Under the pieces are notes generated by a model. That model had not been told where the DNA came from and did not search any database. It worked only from the letters and a program-made list of their open reading frames with translations. Below, one piece after another: positions 1 through 8,526 of a stretch of DNA of 64,000 nt (position 1 is the first letter of the stretch; each line of letters begins with the position of its first letter). The position numbers were made by a program, and so were the translations under genes. The stretch is from Candidatus Poribacteria bacterium (GTDB lineage: Bacteria > Poribacteria > WGA-4E > WGA-3G), in the NCBI GenBank assembly GCA_958295945.1, contig OY282386.1, forward strand, positions 1,674,001 through 1,738,000. Reading direction: 5' to 3'.

Positions 1-1619
1 GTGACATCTGCCCCTTCTTTGATGAGAAGTTCAGCGATTTCTGCGCGTCCTAAAGTTGCAGCAATATGTAATGGTGTTCCGCCATCCTCTTGTCTTACGT
101 TAATATTTGCCCCGCGTTCAATCAGCAATTTGACAGCTTCACCCTCACCCATCATAGTTGCCCATGATAGCGCGGATATATTAGTCTCTGGAGATAGTCC
201 ATTGATATCCGCGCCCTCAGATAAATAACGTTTGATGCCACCAAGGTCACCTGTCCGCGCTGCTCCCCACAAATTGTCTTCAGGCAATTCAATAAACTGT
301 TTCATAAATTTACCATCAACCCCATCAGGTCCGATTACAATTGGGGGATTTGGTCTTCTTCTCCAGACCGGCATGCCACCAGAAATTTCAGACAATAAAG
401 CACTCTTGCGCGTTCGAATGAATTCGCGAGTCTCATCCAACTTATCCGAAAAAGAGACTGTTTCTCCTTCATCCCAATCCTCTTTTTCTCGAAAGTAACG
501 TTGGGCAGGTATCATGTGTGGTTCAATCATTGCTTCAATTCTGTCAGTTTCTGCAAGCAGCTTAACCTCATTCCAGTGATTCTCGAGTATATCCATCAAT
601 GTTTTCGCATACCGTTCCCTGCCTTCTTCAAGTTGATAAAGTTTGTTGGCCACCAAACCTTGTGTCTTAACCGAAATCGGTGCGTTTGGATTTCTCTGGT
701 GCTTAAGTATGTTAAATTTAGTGAAAAGTGAATCTGCTCCCCACGGTAGAAAGTGAAATTTATCAGTTTCTGGATTCAGGTAGACAAAAAAGTTGTTGTT
801 GTTTCCAGAATACCCATCCCAGAAACCGAGTAACCCTTCAGTTGCCCAAAAGCGATAAAAACTATCCAAATCAACATGTTCACCAATGGTTTGTTCACTT
901 ACTTCATCTGCTGCCAGAACATCAATCAACGTTTTTATTTTTTCTCTACCACGCTCATCATCCCCTCTTTTATGTTCAAAACTATTCTCCCATTCTGTAT
1001 AAAAATCAACGACTGTTCCTTCATAGACCGTGCCTTTATCATTTCCGAACGCACGTTTGAGCAACGGGTTCCGCATGCTTTCCACATGGGAATAAATCCC
1101 TAAGTTTTCACCATTCACCGTCACCTGGGCATAAGCACAGCGCGGTGCTGGAGAACCGATAGCATTAAACAACGCATATCCCATAAACTGACTAACCTGC
1201 CCCGGATCTTGCTGGTTGTTGTTCAACGTTAGGTTCCTAAGCCCTTCTATTCCCCCCTTTTGGTCAATATGATTCAGCTTAATTTTCAGTGAGGGACGAT
1301 TATGACTTTGAGAACCGATGAACCCTTTCTTGCGGATGCCAACTTTCGGAAATTCCACACCATCAATACTCACACTTGCATCTACATAAGTATACGGGTG
1401 ATCCGGCGGTTTAAATTGTCGTGATTTGTTCAACACCTCATGAAAGTGCCGAGTCTGAAACCGAATCTTATTCCAATCCTGTTTTGACACAGTAATCTGT
1501 ATATCTAAAACTCGGTCTGTTGGAAAAATGTCATCCATGGTCAATTCTTTCGCGTGAACGTTATAAACACCAATCCCTAAACACGAGATTATTGCCGTAT
1601 AAAATATCCATTTATTCAT
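1..1619 (-). CDS. CotH-like secreted protein with C-terminal ankyrin repeats (3' end cut by window)
   Basis: Reading the minus strand from ATG 1619 gives an uninterrupted frame of about 539 codons that runs off the left edge. It opens with a signal peptide ending near VHAKE. The CotH-like part covers roughly residues 35-430: a beta-rich start, SLKIKLNH, RNLTLNNNQQD, the loop NGENLGIYSHVE, and NNNNFFVYLNPE followed by FHFLPWGADSLF, which matches the atypical-kinase CotH fold. After residue 450 come ankyrin repeats (NLWGAARTGDLGGIKRYLSE, AVKLLIERGANIN, TPLHIAATLGRAEIAELLI). The start has an AGGAG site a few bases upstream. CotH proteins phosphorylate secreted proteins in Bacillus; whether this one is active is unknown. 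The ankyrin fusion suggests protein binding. The gene is alone and divergent from the small gene at 1836. Confidence 0.8.
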   Translation of the reverse strand, partial: MNKWIFYTAIISCLGIGVYNVHAKELTMDDIFPTDRVLDIQITVSKQDWNKIRFQTRHFHEVLNKSRQFKPPDHPYTYVDASVSIDGVEFPKVGIRKKGFIGSQSHNRPSLKIKLNHIDQKGGIEGLRNLTLNNNQQDPGQVSQFMGYALFNAIGSPAPRCAYAQVTVNGENLGIYSHVESMRNPLLKRAFGNDKGTVYEGTVVDFYTEWENSFEHKRGDDERGREKIKTLIDVLAADEVSEQTIGEHVDLDSFYRFWATEGLLGFWDGYSGNNNNFFVYLNPETDKFHFLPWGADSLFTKFNILKHQRNPNAPISVKTQGLVANKLYQLEEGRERYAKTLMDILENHWNEVKLLAETDRIEAMIEPHMIPAQRYFREKEDWDEGETVSFSDKLDETREFIRTRKSALLSEISGGMPVWRRRPNPPIVIGPDGVDGKFMKQFIELPEDNLWGAARTGDLGGIKRYLSEGADINGLSPETNISALSWATMMGEGEAVKLLIERGANINVRQEDGGTPLHIAATLGRAEIAELLIKEGADV

Positions 1620-1698
1620 TGTTTTCTCCTATTACTTTGGTCCAATTCGTATATAGTCCTATACCATGATTATTTTAACACATTTCAGATTATTATGC

Positions 1699-1727
1699 TT
1701 GCTATTTTTAAGTAGTGTTGGTATTAT
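1699..1727 (+). promoter_or_regulatory. possible sigma70-type promoter
   Basis: TTGCTA and TATTAT are separated by 17 bases, about 110 bases upstream of the small gene at 1836. The -35 is weak, so this is tentative. Confidence 0.35.
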
Positions 1728-1835
1728 AAATCCCGATTCAGATTGTGACAATACACCAAAATGTAAACTTTATTCAGAGATATGGCGTTATTGCTAAAAA
1801 CACATTTTTTCATTTATATTTATAAGGAGCAAACA

Positions 1836-2223
1836 ATGAAAAAAGCAATTGCTTTTTCAACAGTTATATTAATATCGTTCACAACTATGTTGTATCCGAT
1901 TGCAACATACGCACAAATGACAGAAGTACAACAAGCAGAAGCAGATGCGCGTCGTGATGTGGGCCAAGATGTTTCTACTATATCTTGGGGAATTGGAGGC
2001 TTTTTTTTGCGGAGTATGTGCCGTTGCGTACGTATACATTGACAAACCTCAAGTACCTGCTTCTCGATTAGTGGGAAAATCAGCAGAATATGTATCATTT
2101 TATTCAGACACATATAATCGAGAAGTAAGGAAACAGCGCGGTCAAGCTGCGATGATAGGCTGCCTCGCTGGCTCAATTTTAAGTACTTTAACATATTATC
2201 TTAGGGCACAATCACAAGAATAA
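1836..2223 (+). pseudogene. small signal-peptide/membrane protein, frameshifted at a run of 8 T
   Basis: ATG 1836 sits 6 bases after AAGGAGC and begins a signal peptide (MKKAIAFS to ATYAQ). The frame reads MTEVQQAEADARRDVGQDV and WGIGGFF, then runs into eight consecutive T at 2001-2008, after which it continues only to a stop near 2042. In the next frame the protein continues smoothly as CGVCAVAYVYIDKPQVPASR to the stop at 2223, including a second hydrophobic stretch near the end (AMIGCLAGSILSTLTYYL). Seven T would join the two halves into a protein of about 128 residues with N-terminal export signal and two membrane segments. It may be a real mutation, a sequencing error in a homopolymer, or slippage. 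No function is recognised. A terminator follows at once. Confidence 0.6.
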
Positions 2224-2244
2224 CCATAAACCAATAGAAAACAC

Positions 2245-2277
2245 AAAGGACACAGCATGTATTGCCGTGTCCTTTTT
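2245..2277 (+). terminator. Rho-independent terminator of the small gene
   Basis: AAAGGACAC (2245-2253) pairs with GTGTCCTTT (2267-2275) across a 13-base loop and runs into T residues, 22 bases after the stop at 2223. Confidence 0.7.
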
Positions 2278-2282
2278 ATGTA

Positions 2283-2399
2283 ATACCATTTTTATAAATA
2301 ATTATGACATTAACCGTTGTCCAGAAAGATCGCGATTCGGAGATCGCTCCTTCAGAAGAGGGTGATATATAATGGCACATAACCAATTAGAAATGGTAT
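2283..2399. repeat. degenerate copy of the 115-bp inverted-repeat element (family 1)
   Basis: The ends ATACCATTTTTA and TAGAAATGGTAT are those of the element seen intact at 15709, 24061 and 33785. The centre has been replaced or diverged and contains the GCGATTCGGAGATCGC repeat (around 2329-2350) found elsewhere in the window. No gene is seen in 2224-2488. Confidence 0.6.
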
Positions 2400-2488
2400 A
2401 ACTTGAACAGGGAACACAAAAATTCGCCTAGAGGTCGGTGTATAGTCCCAAAGCAAAGATTAAGAACAGAGGAGATGTTATTTGGTGT

Positions 2489-3526
2489 CTAAACCCCCTT
2501 TGGAATTTCTATTCTTTTGATTATTTTTTCTGCTAAAATTTTGAAGTCAAGGGAAGCATTCTGGGCTGCAGTTGCATGTGCTCCAATAGCTCCGTCAGCT
2601 GGTTTGAGGTGAAAAATTGGTTTGCGTGCTTCTTGTGCCATCGGTACAAGGCTGCGATAGTGTTTAACAGTAGCAAGGGCATTTTGAGGGTCATTTTCCG
2701 GGGTACTAGGATAGGGACCTGTTTTTTCATCCAGCAAATTTCGAGCATATTCTTTTGGCATTCGGTTAACCCATTTATCGTATGCTTTAACGGGCCGTCC
2801 CAAGTGTACGCCGTGTTGCTGCATTATGTACCCGATAGGTTTCATGCTTCCTTTAGGCAGTGCAAAATCTGGATTATCCCAATTATCTTTCCTGCGTTTC
2901 CAATCCTGTCGCCATCGCTTAAGAGTTGGTCCCAAGTTTTGTAACCCGCGGAGTGAAAACAGATCAGCTCCAAGAGGGACAACTACAAAATCACTTGCAA
3001 TCAGCGCAGAACGGTTTATTGCACCGAGATTCGGCCCAACGTCAACTAAAATAATGGAGGCATTCATTTCTGCTGCGCCTTGCTGCATAATAGACGAAAA
3101 TGCTGTTAATATTCTAAAAGGTCGATGCAGATTACTAGAATTCATAGAGTTTGGCCATTCAGAGGATAATGTGTCCTCAAATTCCGCTAGTGTCAAGTCA
3201 CCTGGAATTAGTTTTAAATCCCCAGGCGAAAGCAAACTTGAGGAAACTTGTTGCAGATAAGGTCCAAGTAGATCCCCAACTTCCGTTAATGGTTTTACAC
3301 ACTCAAAAATTGTCGTTCCGGTTTGAACAGTAGAATCACTTTCGTCCCAAAGGTTTTCTAGACGGTTTTCATCTAAAAACGCTGCTGTAAGATTTGCTTG
3401 AGGATCAAGGTCGCAAGCCAGCACCCGATAGCCAAGATCAGATAGCATCCACGCAAGATGATAAACAAGAGATGTTTTACCAACACCACCCTTATTATTA
3501 AAAAAAGTTAAAACAGTAATCGGCAT
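2489..3526 (-). CDS. ParA/Soj-type MinD-like ATPase
   Basis: The protein is 345 residues, longer than the usual 250-280 of Soj. It starts with the deviant Walker A of the ParA/MinD group (NNKGGVGKTS, lysines near residues 12 and 17), then CDLDPQANLT (Walker A' region) and ILVDVGPNLGAINR (Walker B/switch). These ATPases bind DNA or membranes as ATP dimers and position plasmids, chromosomes or protein complexes. There is no parB or centromere-like iteron array next to it. It lies 14 bases downstream of the AlbA_2 gene at 3541-4749, so the two are co-transcribed. The partner suggests a role other than plain partitioning, for example regulation or defence, but that is inference. Confidence 0.85.
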   Translation of the reverse strand: MPITVLTFFNNKGGVGKTSLVYHLAWMLSDLGYRVLACDLDPQANLTAAFLDENRLENLWDESDSTVQTGTTIFECVKPLTEVGDLLGPYLQQVSSSLLSPGDLKLIPGDLTLAEFEDTLSSEWPNSMNSSNLHRPFRILTAFSSIMQQGAAEMNASIILVDVGPNLGAINRSALIASDFVVVPLGADLFSLRGLQNLGPTLKRWRQDWKRRKDNWDNPDFALPKGSMKPIGYIMQQHGVHLGRPVKAYDKWVNRMPKEYARNLLDEKTGPYPSTPENDPQNALATVKHYRSLVPMAQEARKPIFHLKPADGAIGAHATAAQNASLDFKILAEKIIKRIEIPKGV

Positions 3527-3540
3527 TTTAATTATCTATG

Positions 3541-4749
3541 TTATAGTATTGATATAATTGTTGCACGCACGAAATTATCTAGTATTTCAAATTCTGGTTC
3601 AGGATGCCCGAATTCTCGTAATAACTTCCTTGCTATGTATATACCCATCCCAAAATGCTGCACATAGCCAAGGGTTTTCATTGCCTCTGCCAGATTTGGA
3701 TTGCGGTAATCAATCACCCCAGGTTGACCAAAATTCTCGGCTGTAATTGCACCATAAGCACCACCAGGACTTAAGACTTCAATGCGGTCATTGAACCAAG
3801 TCAAATGCACAGGGGCGTTTGTGCCTTCATAAGTCCTGTGCATAACAGCATTGCGAGTGATTTGCTGCAGTGCCTCAATTGGATAAAGAGATGTTCGCTT
3901 CTCAATGGGGCCAGACAAAATATCCACCGCAACTCGGTTGTGGGCAATCAGTTTGTCATCTAAACGACGAATCTGATCAGAAATTGATCCACGGATATCC
4001 TCACTGTCAGTAATCTCATCTGCTAGTGTGTCACCATCAATTCTGAGGAATTGCACATAGGCTCCGGGAAGAAAATCTTGTGGCGTATTGCCAAGAACCA
4101 ATATTCCCAGCACTGTAGCAAGACCTTCATCAACCGAATCAATCATCTTTGTTGCAGCTAATCGTTCTTCAAGCGTTCGTTTATTTGCTTCAAGTATTCG
4201 TGGATCAAAGGCTTGTACCAAATATTCATGTTGAAACCGAATTATGTCAAGATCCAATAAACTCGTATTCGGAATCGAATGAATGTCAAAAGGAGCATCT
4301 CTGTGTCTACGCTTTTCGTTGAGAATTCTTTCATCTTGCGCGTTGGCAATGCCTCTCCGGGAACCGATGCGTATGCGGATAGTTCCTTTGTATCTTACTG
4401 GTGGTGAATCGGAGGGTTCTACTTTAACTACAGCAATTTCTTTTCCTTTTAAGACTCGTTTTTCAACGGTAAGGGTCGGTGGTGGAACGATATTGCCATC
4501 TGTTTTCATATCCGCTAACTGCCGAAGCAATTCATCTGTAACATTTATGCCTACAATATTTTTGTCTTTCCGCACACCTACAAAAACGAATCCTGGTTTT
4601 CTGTGATTTGGTAAATCATTAGCAAATGCACAGATGTCTTCCCTAACCTTTACCTGAGTATTACCAGACAATGACTCCTTGAACTCAACGCGATCAGATT
4701 CATCATCGTCAATAATTTTTAATAACTCTGCATTTGTAAAATCCTGCAT
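3541..4749 (-). CDS. AlbA_2 (Schlafen-like) N-terminal domain fused to a GHKL ATPase-type C-terminus
   Basis: The protein has 402 residues. The N-terminal 130 or so carry the AlbA_2/divergent AAA-4 pattern (DRVEFKESLSG, FANDL, GFVFVGVRKDKNIVGI, IRIGSRRGIA). The C-terminal third has the HATPase_c_4 layout (ALQQITRNAVMHRTYEG as N-box, IEVLSPGG, HFGMGIYIARKLL as G-box). Such proteins are often annotated as transcriptional regulators or RecG-related ATP-binding proteins, and the AlbA_2 fold occurs in nucleic-acid-targeting defence proteins. It is first of a two-gene unit with the ParA-type gene, behind the promoter at 4820-4849. The AlbA_2 call is firm; the biological role is not known. Confidence 0.8.
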   Translation of the reverse strand: MQDFTNAELLKIIDDDESDRVEFKESLSGNTQVKVREDICAFANDLPNHRKPGFVFVGVRKDKNIVGINVTDELLRQLADMKTDGNIVPPPTLTVEKRVLKGKEIAVVKVEPSDSPPVRYKGTIRIRIGSRRGIANAQDERILNEKRRHRDAPFDIHSIPNTSLLDLDIIRFQHEYLVQAFDPRILEANKRTLEERLAATKMIDSVDEGLATVLGILVLGNTPQDFLPGAYVQFLRIDGDTLADEITDSEDIRGSISDQIRRLDDKLIAHNRVAVDILSGPIEKRTSLYPIEALQQITRNAVMHRTYEGTNAPVHLTWFNDRIEVLSPGGAYGAITAENFGQPGVIDYRNPNLAEAMKTLGYVQHFGMGIYIARKLLREFGHPEPEFEILDNFVRATIISIL

Positions 4750-4819
4750 TTTGATTCCTATTTATTTAATGCATATTAGCAGTTTGTATTTAGAAAAAAC
4801 CAGCATTTTGAGTACAATA

Positions 4820-4849
4820 AGTATAAGATAGTAAAGAGGGAATTGTCAA
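4820..4849 (-). promoter_or_regulatory. sigma70-type promoter of the AlbA_2-ParA pair
   Basis: On the minus strand TTGACA (4849-4844) and TATACT (4825-4820) are 18 bases apart, about 70 bases before the ATG at 4749. It separates this pair from the operon ending at 4870. Confidence 0.65.
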
Positions 4850-4869
4850 GAATAATCTAGACAGTAAAA

Positions 4870-6522
4870 TCAGTACAACACATGCACCTGATTCTTACCG
4901 CGAACCGTCTTATCAGGCATCACAATCGGCATCTCAACAATTGCAATAAACACCCCATCGGCACTGATCGCAAGCGTATCATAAGGCAGCTGTCCTTCCG
5001 TGCGATAAGTATATAGATATTTCGCCAACCCACTACCCTCAGCAGTTAAGTCAAACACCGAAACCCCATGCAGACTCTCATTCGGATTTTGACTCCGTTT
5101 AGACACAGCCAACGCAGCATAAACGCCATGTGCATCAACACGTAAACCTTGCGGCATATTTTCAAGTTTCCACTGCCAAGATTTTTCTCCACCCCACCAA
5201 TAAGCGAACAACGTCATGCCGTTCGGATGTAACGTTGAGGTGCGTTGTGCACCTTTCTGAAGGTGATATGGAACATAAGTATCGCCAGTAACAAAAAGGG
5301 CAGCAGCGTCCGTTGCCCCAATAGTACCTGTTGTCGCAATAATCGGAACATCACTTACCTCCATAGGTGTTGCCAAATTCTGTGTCCATATCGGTTCCGA
5401 TTGATTTATATCAAATATGAAAGCACGTCCATCATCTGTTGTGACGTTTATATACTTACCATCAGGAGACATGCTCACACCACGCCAAAAGGTAACTCCT
5501 TCAAAATAGGGAGTTAGGGGTTCTATTTCTGCATGCCACTTTTCTACCCCTGTCTCTACATCCAGTACAGACAACGTTCCATCCCCCTTACCACTTTCAT
5601 CAGCAACAAGAGCAATCTGCTTTCCAGCAGCATCCACATCAAACCAACGGAATAGCTTGTGTGTAGCTTCTTCACGAGGAAATTGCCATATAACATCTCC
5701 AGTTCTGGCATCAAATCGATAGAACAGAGATCGTTTTTGAGGTGTCCCGTTCTGTGTCCACGAATGCACACTGGCAACCAATAGATCGCCGTTAGGAAGA
5801 GTTCGTATGCACGACTGACCGGGATAACTCACCCATGCATAAACGCTATCAGGATTTGTTGGTGTAGAGGTTTCAATATCAGCAGCAGTTCTGTATTTCC
5901 AACGAAGGTTCGGCTTAGCACCCGTCAACTCATAGCAATAGATAAATCCATCCGCAGCTTGTTCACCAACATAGATCAGTGAACTGTCAGGACTGAATGT
6001 AACATGCCTGACATAACCTTCAGAGATGCGCGTTTTCCAAATCATCTTACCAGTCATCGGTTGGACAATTGCAATGTGTCCTCTATCTGTGGCAATAGCA
6101 AGTTTAGGAGTATTATCTGAATTTCCAAAAGCAATTGATGTCGGTTTGGCAGATTGACGAAGATTTTCCATCAACGACAAGAGACCATCTAATTCAATTG
6201 TTCTGATGAGGTAAGGAACAGGTTTCTGTGGTGAAGTTGCTCCTGTGATACTCGTTCCTAAACGAAACCGGTAACTTGTGTTAGGTTGCCATGAAAAGTT
6301 CAATAAAATGCGTTTATCATCAATTTTTCGTGATGACACTACTTGAAATGATGTTGTGTTGGGAGTGGTTGTAACTTCAATTTTCGTGTCAAGTTCGTCT
6401 TTCGTTTCTGATTCAAGCACTACACCATGCCGTACCCAGACGACATTCAGGTCTGCCACTACCGTCCCGACAGATAAACTGAGTAACAATAATAAAATAG
6501 AAAAAATGCGGTTCAGTTTCAT
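4870..6522 (-). CDS. secreted WD40/PQQ-like beta-propeller protein
   Basis: This 550-residue protein begins with a signal peptide (ILLLLLSLSVGTVVA). A short Ig-like N-terminal segment (to about residue 100) precedes repeated propeller blades with typical strings: HVTFSPDSSLIYVGEQ, YRFDARTGDVIWQFPREE, LSVLDVETGVEKWHAEI, VSMSPDGKYINVTTDDGRAF. There is no lipobox, so it is probably periplasmic or surface-released. It is the third gene of the operon behind the cobalamin riboswitch at 10020-10245, 46 bases after the preceding gene. Propellers of this kind are binding scaffolds. A role in ligand capture with the riboswitch-proximal propeller is inferred from context only. ATG 6522 is followed directly by a good signal peptide. 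Confidence 0.7.
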   Translation of the reverse strand: MKLNRIFSILLLLLSLSVGTVVADLNVVWVRHGVVLESETKDELDTKIEVTTTPNTTSFQVVSSRKIDDKRILLNFSWQPNTSYRFRLGTSITGATSPQKPVPYLIRTIELDGLLSLMENLRQSAKPTSIAFGNSDNTPKLAIATDRGHIAIVQPMTGKMIWKTRISEGYVRHVTFSPDSSLIYVGEQAADGFIYCYELTGAKPNLRWKYRTAADIETSTPTNPDSVYAWVSYPGQSCIRTLPNGDLLVASVHSWTQNGTPQKRSLFYRFDARTGDVIWQFPREEATHKLFRWFDVDAAGKQIALVADESGKGDGTLSVLDVETGVEKWHAEIEPLTPYFEGVTFWRGVSMSPDGKYINVTTDDGRAFIFDINQSEPIWTQNLATPMEVSDVPIIATTGTIGATDAAALFVTGDTYVPYHLQKGAQRTSTLHPNGMTLFAYWWGGEKSWQWKLENMPQGLRVDAHGVYAALAVSKRSQNPNESLHGVSVFDLTAEGSGLAKYLYTYRTEGQLPYDTLAISADGVFIAIVEMPIVMPDKTVRGKNQVHVLY

Positions 6523-6568
6523 TGATAGATTTCCTCATAATATAGACATAAAAAAGATATAAATATAT

Positions 6569-8488
6569 TCAATCTGACACGCGCCACAATCCACGTCCTA
6601 ATCTTGCCCCCAAAAGCACACCCAAAAATGTATACGCAAAACCCTCAACAAAAACACGTAGCCAAATATACCAATCAGCGTAAAACAGACGGTAAAAGAG
6701 AATAGAGAGTTGAAAATCAACATACACGGCGACAGCATCGCAAATACCAAGCACAAGTGCCCATGCCAGTAGACTTCGCCTTCGCACAAATAGAAATCCT
6801 GATTCCAAAAGTAAAATACTTGTTCCTGTATAGATAATCGTCATCGGCGTGAAAAGTCCAAACGTCACAGCACCCAGAAGTAGACGTACAGCAGAAACAA
6901 GTAGGATTACACCGCCTTTATTAACCGTGTTTAACCCATTATTGTCATGCTTAGCTTTAACACCAGGAGCACCGTAAATATAGATTAACAGTGCTGTAAG
7001 CAAAGCATAATATAACGTCTCATTGACCAATCCCGTTAACAGAACTGAGACTGGACCAAGGATTACACGGATAAGGTTCAGAAAAAGTGTTGACGGCACC
7101 ACGACTGCCACGAATATTGTTGTGCCGAACAGTGCAATAACAATCAGTTGCTTGGTTGAAAAACGCACAAAGAACTGTCGATGATACCGGAGTAGAACGA
7201 TAAGTCCAGTGCAACTTGCTAAAATAGCCAATCCACTCACAAAAAGTGCGTGTCGGTTTGGCACAACAATATGAAGTTGCCTTTTCGCACTCATGACAGT
7301 ACTATCACTCCCCCAAATTTTTACTGAGATTTCACGTTCATATTCACCCGCTACAGCAAGTTGTGGGTGAAAATAGATTGGTAACGGAATAGAGGTTATT
7401 TCACCTGACGGTAAACTCGCAAAACTGATACTCCGATCTGTTCCCGCATTGACCGCATCTGGTGGCGCAAGAAACGGAATCACTTCTCCAGTTTTCACAT
7501 CACGGTTGATTGATGATACTACCACATGGATAGTCTCTTCACCTTGATTGTTGAGGCGGACTGTCTGATAAGTCGCAGGTGTATATTCGTCTGTCTGCTG
7601 ATTGCTAAGCCAACTAAACAACGGACGTGGATGGTAAATCGTGTCTTTTCGTTGCCTCAGATCTACTGTTCCTGCTTCATCTGTTGGCATATCTATTGAT
7701 GCAATAGATATGTGTTCTACAATTTCAGAAATGGATGCAACCCGCAATTGAACCGTCGCTTTCTGCTCCCAAGTGTCCCCATGAACAGCCATAAAACGGA
7801 CATTCCCTAATATACTTCGTATTTCAGAGGTATTCATGGGACTTGTCGGAGGATGAGGCACACTTATTTCCAGTTCACGATGCCACACTTCAGAAGCAAC
7901 TTTGAACTCTCCTGTTGTTGAAAGACAGGTTTGTTCATCCGTTGTTTCAACCTCCCATCCTTCTGAAAAACGGTTTATGTCCAAAGATGAAGGGATGCAC
8001 AACTCTAAAGCAAAAGTAGTTGGCACATTACCGTTTGTTACAATGACGGTCGCAGTCATCACGCTCCCCCGCAGAAGCAGTGCTTTCTGAGTGCTAACTT
8101 TAGAACTCTGTGTATCCGCACTCCTTGCGACACCGTAAGGTATAGCAATCTCAAAGTTACCACGTGCATATTCAAGCGGTGCAGACACCGTTTGAACGAC
8201 AACATCTCCTGAGGATAGAGTTGCTTCAAACTTATAACTTTCTCCTGCATCCCATTCAAAATAAACCGATTCTATCTGACGTGGCTGCACAGGGAAATCA
8301 AGTTGAGCAACCTTGTTTCCATTAGAATTGTAAGCAGAAATCTGTTTTATAGGCACTTGGCTGGCAATCTGTACTTTGGCACCAAGTGGAAAGAAGGTAA
8401 TCTGCCATGAGAGCGATTTATCTGGTTTTTCCTGCATACAACCGATGAAAACTATTGAAAGAAGAAGCAGAAATCCCCATTTACCCAT
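6569..8488 (-). CDS. lipoprotein with large extracytoplasmic Ig-like region and C-terminal polytopic domain resembling an ECF transporter S component
   Basis: The 639-residue protein starts with a lipoprotein signal (LLLLSIVFIGC, Cys near residue 17). About 380 residues of beta-rich sequence follow, including EIRSILGNVRFMAVHG and IPLPIYFHPQLAVAGEYE. The last 230 residues contain roughly seven hydrophobic segments. They begin TKQLIVIALFGTTIFVAVVV and go on through LNLIRVILGPVSVLLTGL, YYALLTALLIYIYGAPG and VRLLLGAVTFGLFTPMTII, the rhythm of substrate-binding S components. S components pair with an EcfT/EcfA module, and such genes lie at 39045 and 50391 in this window. Its place behind a B12 riboswitch suggests cobalamin or a precursor as substrate. 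The S-component reading is an inference from hydropathy and motif style; a protein-export or polysaccharide membrane domain cannot be excluded. Confidence 0.55.
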   Translation of the reverse strand: MGKWGFLLLLSIVFIGCMQEKPDKSLSWQITFFPLGAKVQIASQVPIKQISAYNSNGNKVAQLDFPVQPRQIESVYFEWDAGESYKFEATLSSGDVVVQTVSAPLEYARGNFEIAIPYGVARSADTQSSKVSTQKALLLRGSVMTATVIVTNGNVPTTFALELCIPSSLDINRFSEGWEVETTDEQTCLSTTGEFKVASEVWHRELEISVPHPPTSPMNTSEIRSILGNVRFMAVHGDTWEQKATVQLRVASISEIVEHISIASIDMPTDEAGTVDLRQRKDTIYHPRPLFSWLSNQQTDEYTPATYQTVRLNNQGEETIHVVVSSINRDVKTGEVIPFLAPPDAVNAGTDRSISFASLPSGEITSIPLPIYFHPQLAVAGEYEREISVKIWGSDSTVMSAKRQLHIVVPNRHALFVSGLAILASCTGLIVLLRYHRQFFVRFSTKQLIVIALFGTTIFVAVVVPSTLFLNLIRVILGPVSVLLTGLVNETLYYALLTALLIYIYGAPGVKAKHDNNGLNTVNKGGVILLVSAVRLLLGAVTFGLFTPMTIIYTGTSILLLESGFLFVRRRSLLAWALVLGICDAVAVYVDFQLSILFYRLFYADWYIWLRVFVEGFAYTFLGVLLGARLGRGLWRVSD

Positions 8489-8526
8489 AACAGAATACCT
8501 TCTATACCATTACACACAAACTACAC

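Noticed and set aside
1-1103. Plus-strand frames at the left edge
   Set aside because: The minus strand carries one continuous CotH-ankyrin frame across the whole region; the plus frames are shadows.
2489-3526. Plasmid or chromosome partition locus
   Set aside because: The ParA-type gene has no parB, no iterons and no replication gene beside it; its partner is an AlbA_2 protein instead.
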